The notes under the pieces were generated by a model. That model worked only from the letters and a program-made list of their open reading frames with translations, was not told the origin of the DNA and searched no databases. Position numbers and translations under genes: made by a program. A stretch of 7,866 nucleotides of DNA from an uncultured Candidatus Saccharimonas sp. (GTDB taxonomy: Bacteria > Patescibacteriota > Saccharimonadia > Saccharimonadales > SZUA-47): positions 1-7,866 of the forward strand of contig CALRCT010000015.1 of the NCBI GenBank assembly GCA_943354655.1, in the 5' to 3' direction. Every line of letters begins with the position of its first letter. The stretch's first letter is position 1. This document shows, piece by piece, positions 5,244 through 7,866 of this stretch.

Positions 5244-6065
5244 ATGGACCAAAAACCAAAACAATTAAAATTTCAGCATCAACCAGCAACCGATATTTTA
5301 AACGGTACCAAAACGACAACTTTTAGGTTTTTTGACGACAAAAATATAAGGGTAGGCGACTCTTTTCAGGTGGTAGACAAAGTAGAACAAGACAACCCCG
5401 CTAGCTGGGAAATAATTGGAATAGCTAGTGTAGTTCAGGTTGTCGAAAAAAAAGTACGCGATGTGTCTGGCGATGATTGGATTGGACACAAAACTTACGT
5501 AGACACCAATACTTTTATAGAAGAGTATAACCAGTACTATAAACAGACTATTGATCAAGAAACACCCCTAAAAATTATTCATTTTAGTTTTACTAAGTAC
5601 GGCAAGTCTACAGCTTTTTTGAACAATAAGGTAAAGCGCCCATTGCCGGCTGAAGTAAAATTATTCACAGATGGCGGGTCGCGCGGTAACCCAGGACCAT
5701 CGGCTGGCGGTTTTGTAGTTAAAGACATGAACGACGTAGTGCTGCGCGAAAGCAGTAAGTACCTGGGTATTACAACTAATAATCAAGCCGAATATCATAG
5801 CCTAAAGGGCGGCATAGAGCTTTGTCTTAAAGAACAGGTAAGAACGGTTCATATACATATGGATAGTTTGTTGGTAGTTAATCAGATTAAAGGTATTTTT
5901 AAGGTTAAAAACCGCGAACTTTGGTCATTGCATGATTCTGTAGTTAAGTTACTTTCTAATTTTGGATCTATTACTATTACGCATATCCCCCGAGAGTTAA
6001 ACCGTTTAGCTGATGCAGAAGTAAATAAAGCATTGGATGCCTTAAAAGAGCAAAATAGGCTATAA
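5244..6065 (+). CDS. ASCH-like domain fused to ribonuclease HI
   Basis: A 273-residue two-domain protein. Residues 6-118 look like an ASCH/PUA-fold domain: LKFQHQPATDILNGTKTTTF followed by R28, then RVGDSFQVV (36-44), a beta-rich middle and a closing LKIIHFSF (109-116). ASCH domains generally bind RNA or modified nucleosides. Residues 136-266 are RNase HI, which cleaves the RNA strand of RNA/DNA hybrids. The catalytic acidic residues are Asp143 (FTDGGSRGNPGP), Glu183 (NNQAEYHSL), Asp207 (HMDSLLVV) and Asp257 (NRLADAEVNKA). The domain lacks the basic protrusion of E. coli RNase HI and resembles the short archaeal/Bacillus YpdQ-like group. Start: ATG 5244 is chosen over the adjacent GTG 5241 because of the -10 box position; there is no Shine-Dalgarno sequence. 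The stop overlaps the -10 box of rnpB. RNase H activity is well supported; the role of the ASCH-like part is unknown. Confidence 0.9.
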   Translation: MDQKPKQLKFQHQPATDILNGTKTTTFRFFDDKNIRVGDSFQVVDKVEQDNPASWEIIGIASVVQVVEKKVRDVSGDDWIGHKTYVDTNTFIEEYNQYYKQTIDQETPLKIIHFSFTKYGKSTAFLNNKVKRPLPAEVKLFTDGGSRGNPGPSAGGFVVKDMNDVVLRESSKYLGITTNNQAEYHSLKGGIELCLKEQVRTVHIHMDSLLVVNQIKGIFKVKNRELWSLHDSVVKLLSNFGSITITHIPRELNRLADAEVNKALDALKEQNRL

Positions 6066-6066
6066 T
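6061..6066 (+). promoter_or_regulatory. -10 box of rnpB overlapping the upstream stop codon
   Basis: A consensus TATAAT whose bases 3-5 are the TAA stop of the RNase H gene. The expected transcript start near 6073 coincides with the first base of RNase P helix P1. The -35 region is not clear. Confidence 0.7.
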
Positions 6067-6072
6067 GTAATA

Positions 6073-6440
6073 GTCTGCCACGTGGCTAACCGCTGGTTCC
6101 GCAAGGGACGAGAGGAAAGTCCGGGCGGCATAGGGCAAGTCAGTTGCTAACGGCAACCAAGAGTAATCTTAGGGAAAGTGCCACAGAAACGACACAGCCG
6201 AAGCCCCAAAAGGGCTGGCTATGGTGAAAAGAGTGGGGTAAGAGCCCACAGGTTCTGCAGGTGACTGCGGAGCGAGGTAAACCCTGACTGCTGCAAGGAG
6301 ATACATCAACAATAGGTGCCCGCCGTTGGTGTATCATAAGAACCGCTTGATCCGCCGAGCAATCGGCGGGCTAGATAGATGGTTAGCCGTCTGCAATAAA
6401 ATGCAGATGACAGAACCCGGCTTACAGCGTGACAGACACT
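6073..6440 (+). ncRNA. rnpB: RNase P RNA, bacterial type A
   Basis: Catalytic RNA of RNase P, which removes 5' leaders from tRNA precursors. The universal core is clear: GAGGAAAGTCCGGGC at 6112-6126 (5' strand of P4), GTAAGAG at 6238-6244, GAGGTAAACCC at 6274-6284, and ACAGAACCCGGCTTAC at 6410-6425 (3' strand of P4). Helix P1 pairs GTCTG (6073-6077) with CAGAC (6433-6437) and CACG (6079-6082) with CGTG (6428-6431). P15 is an 11-bp stem 6300-6310/6325-6335 whose loop contains GGT at 6315-6317, the element that pairs with the tRNA CCA end. P18 is CCGCCGA/TCGGCGG (6352-6369) closed by a GCAA tetraloop, as expected for docking on P8. The length of about 368 bases is normal for type A. The exact ends are inferred from P1 and the -10 box; maturation may trim further. 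Confidence 0.95.
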
Positions 6441-6441
6441 A

Positions 6442-6607
6442 GGGTTAACATATACCAATTTGCTGGCTAGAATCATAAGGTCTAGCACTCATAATCCATT
6501 TTTTGTTTATTATCGTACTTACAAGTACAACAATAAGCCAAGAAAAAAGATCATGAATCAGCTAGCTACTTAAGATTCGCTTTCAGCAAATCGGCATATG
6601 TTAACCC
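6442..6607. repeat. 166-nt imperfect palindrome directly after rnpB
   Basis: Outer arms pair 6442-6465 with 6584-6607: GGGTTAACATAT/ATATGTTAACCC is perfect, then CC/GG and ATTTGCTG/CAGCAAAT with two A-C mismatches that become G-U pairs on the - strand RNA. Pairing continues inwards: GAATC/GATTC (6470-6474, 6574-6578), TAAG/CTTA, CTAGC/GCTAG (6482-6486, 6561-6565), TCAT/ATGA, T6/A6 (6499-6504, 6543-6548), TTATT/AATAA, and GTACTT/AAGTAC at the centre (6515-6528). About 60 pairs fall in two 83-base arms. No coding potential seen. Confidence 0.8.
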
Positions 6608-6610
6608 AAT

Positions 6611-6642
6611 AAAAAACTCCCTAGCCAAACAGGGAGTTTTTT
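6611..6642. terminator. Bidirectional intrinsic terminator between rnpB and the rplT operon
   Basis: AAAAAACTCCCT (6611-6622) pairs perfectly with AGGGAGTTTTTT (6631-6642) around an 8-base loop, giving a GC-rich stem with an A-tract on one side and a U-run on the other on both strands. It can end the + strand rnpB transcript and the - strand infC-rpmI-rplT transcript, whose last stop codon is at 6662. Confidence 0.93.
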
Positions 6643-6661
6643 ATTTGATAAAGTTATTTAT

Positions 6662-7009
6662 CTATTTTTTTGTAGCAGCTTTTAGAACTGCTTCAAAGGC
6701 ATGTGGTTCGTTAACAGCTAGTTCGGCTAAAACCTTGCGGTCTAATCCAATTTTTGCGTCTTTTAGAGCTTTAATAAAAACACTATAAGTTGTGCCGTGC
6801 AAACGAGCAGCAGCATTAATACGGGTGTTCCATAGTTGTCTGAATGATCGCTTGCGTTCGCGACGGTCGCGATGTGCGTTTTCTAGGGCCTTTACTAAAG
6901 CTTGGCGTCCACGCTTAATGCTGACGCGGTTACTGTGTGTAAATCCTTTGGTACCACGGCGGATTTTATTGTGCCGTGCGCGGCTGGTAACGCCTCGTTT
7001 TACTCTCAT
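6662..7009 (-). CDS. rplT: 50S ribosomal protein L20
   Basis: A 115-residue, strongly basic protein that binds 23S rRNA early in large-subunit assembly. The N-terminal extension (MRVKRGVTSRARHNKIRRGTKGF), the central HRDRRERKRSFRQLWNTRIN helix (47-66) and the globular C-terminal part (ARLHGTTYSVFIKALK onward) match L20 of normal length. The start ATG at 7007-7009 has an AGGAG Shine-Dalgarno sequence 8 bases upstream. It is the last gene of the infC-rpmI-rplT operon, 35 bases after rpmI, and is followed by a terminator. In E. coli and Bacillus L20 represses its own operon by binding the mRNA; the short leader here makes a Bacillus-type leader site unlikely, so any such control would be internal (inference). 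Confidence 0.97.
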   Translation of the reverse strand: MRVKRGVTSRARHNKIRRGTKGFTHSNRVSIKRGRQALVKALENAHRDRRERKRSFRQLWNTRINAAARLHGTTYSVFIKALKDAKIGLDRKVLAELAVNEPHAFEAVLKAATKK

Positions 7010-7044
7010 AATCTATTCTCCTGTTATTCTTGTTTAGTTTTAGG

Positions 7045-7242
7045 TTATTTAGAACCTAGTTTAAGTTTCATGTTCTTTGCTGATTTACCGATTAGGGTAT
7101 GTAGTCCTGCAAAAGTTCGTTTGCGGCTAGCGCTTTTGTGCTCTAGCAAGTGGTTGCCCGATGCTTTTCGCATCATAACTTTACCATTTTTGGTAATTCG
7201 CACTCGATCTTTTGTTCCACTATGAGTTTTTAGTTTTGGCAT
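7045..7242 (-). CDS. rpmI: 50S ribosomal protein L35
   Basis: A 65-residue basic large-subunit protein of standard length. The start MPKLKTHSGTKDRVRITKNGK, the central HLLEHKSASRKR (residues 31-42) and the ending NMKLKLGSK are typical of L35. The ATG lies 23 bases inside the end of infC in a different frame, with an AAGGAG Shine-Dalgarno sequence 7 bases before it that is itself within the infC coding region. Translation of L35 is therefore likely to be linked to that of IF3. The next gene, rplT, starts 35 bases after its stop. The order infC-rpmI-rplT is the conserved bacterial arrangement. Confidence 0.97.
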   Translation of the reverse strand: MPKLKTHSGTKDRVRITKNGKVMMRKASGNHLLEHKSASRKRTFAGLHTLIGKSAKNMKLKLGSK

Positions 7243-7780
7243 CTGGTTTCTCCTTCGTTACTGTTTTGGCTGGATGAGTGCTTCTTATCACGAATCCTAA
7301 TTGTTTGCCTGCAAATTGTGGTTGTTGGTCGACTGCAATTGATTCACCAAAACTTTCGATGATGCGGTCAGCCAGTTTAAATCCTATTTCTTTGTGAGCA
7401 AGTTCTCGTCCACGGTATACGACCATGATTTTTACCTTGTGGCCATCTTCCAAAAATTCTGTGATTTTTCGGCATTTGACTCCAAGATCGTTATCGCTGA
7501 TCTTTAGCCCAAAACGCATTTGTTTAACATCGACGACTTTTGCACTGCGTTTACTTTTTTGCAGCTGCTTGGTCTTTTGGTAATTATATTTACCCCAGTT
7601 AATTATCTTTGCTACTGGCGGACTTGCGTCTGGTGATATCTCTACAAGGTCAAGGCCTGCAGCTCTTGCTGCCTCTAAGGCTTCTTGTCTTGAAAGCACA
7701 CCAAGTTGCTGGCCGTCTTCGCCGATAATGCGTAATTGACTTGCGCGGATTGACTCGTTGATACGAGTGAACTTGTTAAT
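7220..7780 (-). CDS. infC: Translation initiation factor IF-3, probable ATT start
   Basis: IF3 binds the 30S subunit, keeps subunits apart and checks initiator tRNA and start codon. With the proposed start the protein has 186 residues (E. coli 180): N-terminal domain NKFTRINESIRASQLRIIG onward to GKYNYQKTKQ (about 63-72), a basic linker, and a C-terminal domain with DVKQMRF (84-90), EFLEDGHKVK and YRGRELAHKEIG (122-133). The tail is lysine-rich. Between the upstream in-frame TAA and the conserved N-terminal sequence there is no ATG, GTG or TTG; the first GTG is at residue 28, well inside the domain. ATT at 7778-7780 is therefore the best start, with GGAG 11 bases upstream. An AUU start is the known basis of IF3 autoregulation in E. 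coli. The end overlaps rpmI by 23 bases. Confidence 0.93.
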   Translation of the reverse strand: MNKFTRINESIRASQLRIIGEDGQQLGVLSRQEALEAARAAGLDLVEISPDASPPVAKIINWGKYNYQKTKQLQKSKRSAKVVDVKQMRFGLKISDNDLGVKCRKITEFLEDGHKVKIMVVYRGRELAHKEIGFKLADRIIESFGESIAVDQQPQFAGKQLGFVIRSTHPAKTVTKEKPDAKTKNS

Positions 7781-7830
7781 AGTCTTCTTTGCTCCTACGT
7801 ATTGAACAGGTTAGTTTTTATTCATATACT

Positions 7831-7859
7831 ATTTTAACAGATATAAAGTCTTAAATCAA
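7831..7859 (-). promoter_or_regulatory. Promoter of the infC-rpmI-rplT operon
   Basis: On the - strand: -35 TTGATT (7854-7859), a 17-base spacer, an extended TGT and -10 TAAAAT (7831-7836). The predicted start near 7824 gives a leader of about 44 bases before the infC ATT. The leader's first bases would be a minimal ORF, ATG-AAT-AAA-AAC-TAA (7825-7811). Confidence 0.7.
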
Positions 7860-7866
7860 GCGCATT

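Noticed and set aside
6140..6488. ORFs on the - strand opposite rnpB
   Set aside because: They are antisense to the conserved RNase P core and have no family resemblance.
6442..6607. Integron attC site
   Set aside because: attC sites are also imperfect palindromes, but the ends here (GGGTTAAC and GTTAACCC) do not fit RYYYAAC/GTTRRRY and no cassette gene or integrase is nearby.
6792..7225. + strand ORFs opposite rplT and rpmI
   Set aside because: They mirror basic ribosomal-protein genes (many Arg/Cys/Leu) and have no start signals.
7220..7699. infC starting at GTG 7699
   Set aside because: It would remove 27 residues of the conserved IF3 N-terminal domain that are clearly encoded upstream.
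1..7866. Recoded TGA as in Gracilibacteria/Absconditabacteria
   Set aside because: All recognised genes read through without internal TGA and end with TAA or TAG; nothing requires code 25.

Overview
The window looks like a chromosomal segment from a small-genome bacterium of the Patescibacteria/CPR radiation, most likely Candidatus Saccharibacteria (TM7). The basis is inference: compact, partly overlapping housekeeping genes, moderately AT-rich DNA, a very short L28, and the characteristic look of the winged-helix and metallo-beta-lactamase-like pair. No lineage marker such as 16S rRNA is present. The standard bacterial code fits, with TAA or TAG stops on every well-supported gene.

Left part (1-2439, + strand) is a tightly packed run: the 3' part of thrS (threonyl-tRNA synthetase, cut by the window edge), an alkyltransferase-like (ATL) DNA-damage recognition protein, and miaA (tRNA dimethylallyltransferase). 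Junctions are a TAATG overlap and a 1-base gap, so the three are probably co-transcribed and translationally coupled. Next (2440-3748) comes a two-gene operon of a winged-helix protein with a degenerate nucleotidyltransferase-like domain, followed directly by a metallo-beta-lactamase-fold protein that has lost its metal ligands. Positions 3749-4040 carry no credible gene. They hold an array of GC-clamped hairpins built from three copies of a ~60-nt module (two direct, one inverted), followed by a bidirectional terminator.

Middle part (4083-6065): rpmB (L28) on the - strand with a near-consensus promoter; an inverted pair of 7-bp-period repeat arrays; an M50 site-2-type membrane protease on the + strand; a 190-nt interval with either a 52-codon - strand ORF or a structured RNA; and a fusion of an ASCH-like domain with RNase HI. 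The protease and the fusion gene have -10 boxes placed so that transcripts would begin at or next to the start codon, which suggests leaderless mRNAs.

Right part (6066-7866): rnpB (RNase P RNA, type A) whose -10 box overlaps the stop of the RNase H gene; a 166-nt imperfect palindrome just after it; a bidirectional terminator; and, on the - strand, the classical infC-rpmI-rplT operon (IF3, L35, L20). infC has no ATG, GTG or TTG at a suitable position and probably starts at ATT, as in E. coli. Overall the genes serve translation (ThrRS, MiaA, RNase P, IF3, L20, L28, L35) with some repair, RNA/DNA-hybrid removal and membrane proteolysis. The most unusual content is the non-coding structure: hairpin modules, inverted heptamer arrays and the long palindrome beside rnpB.
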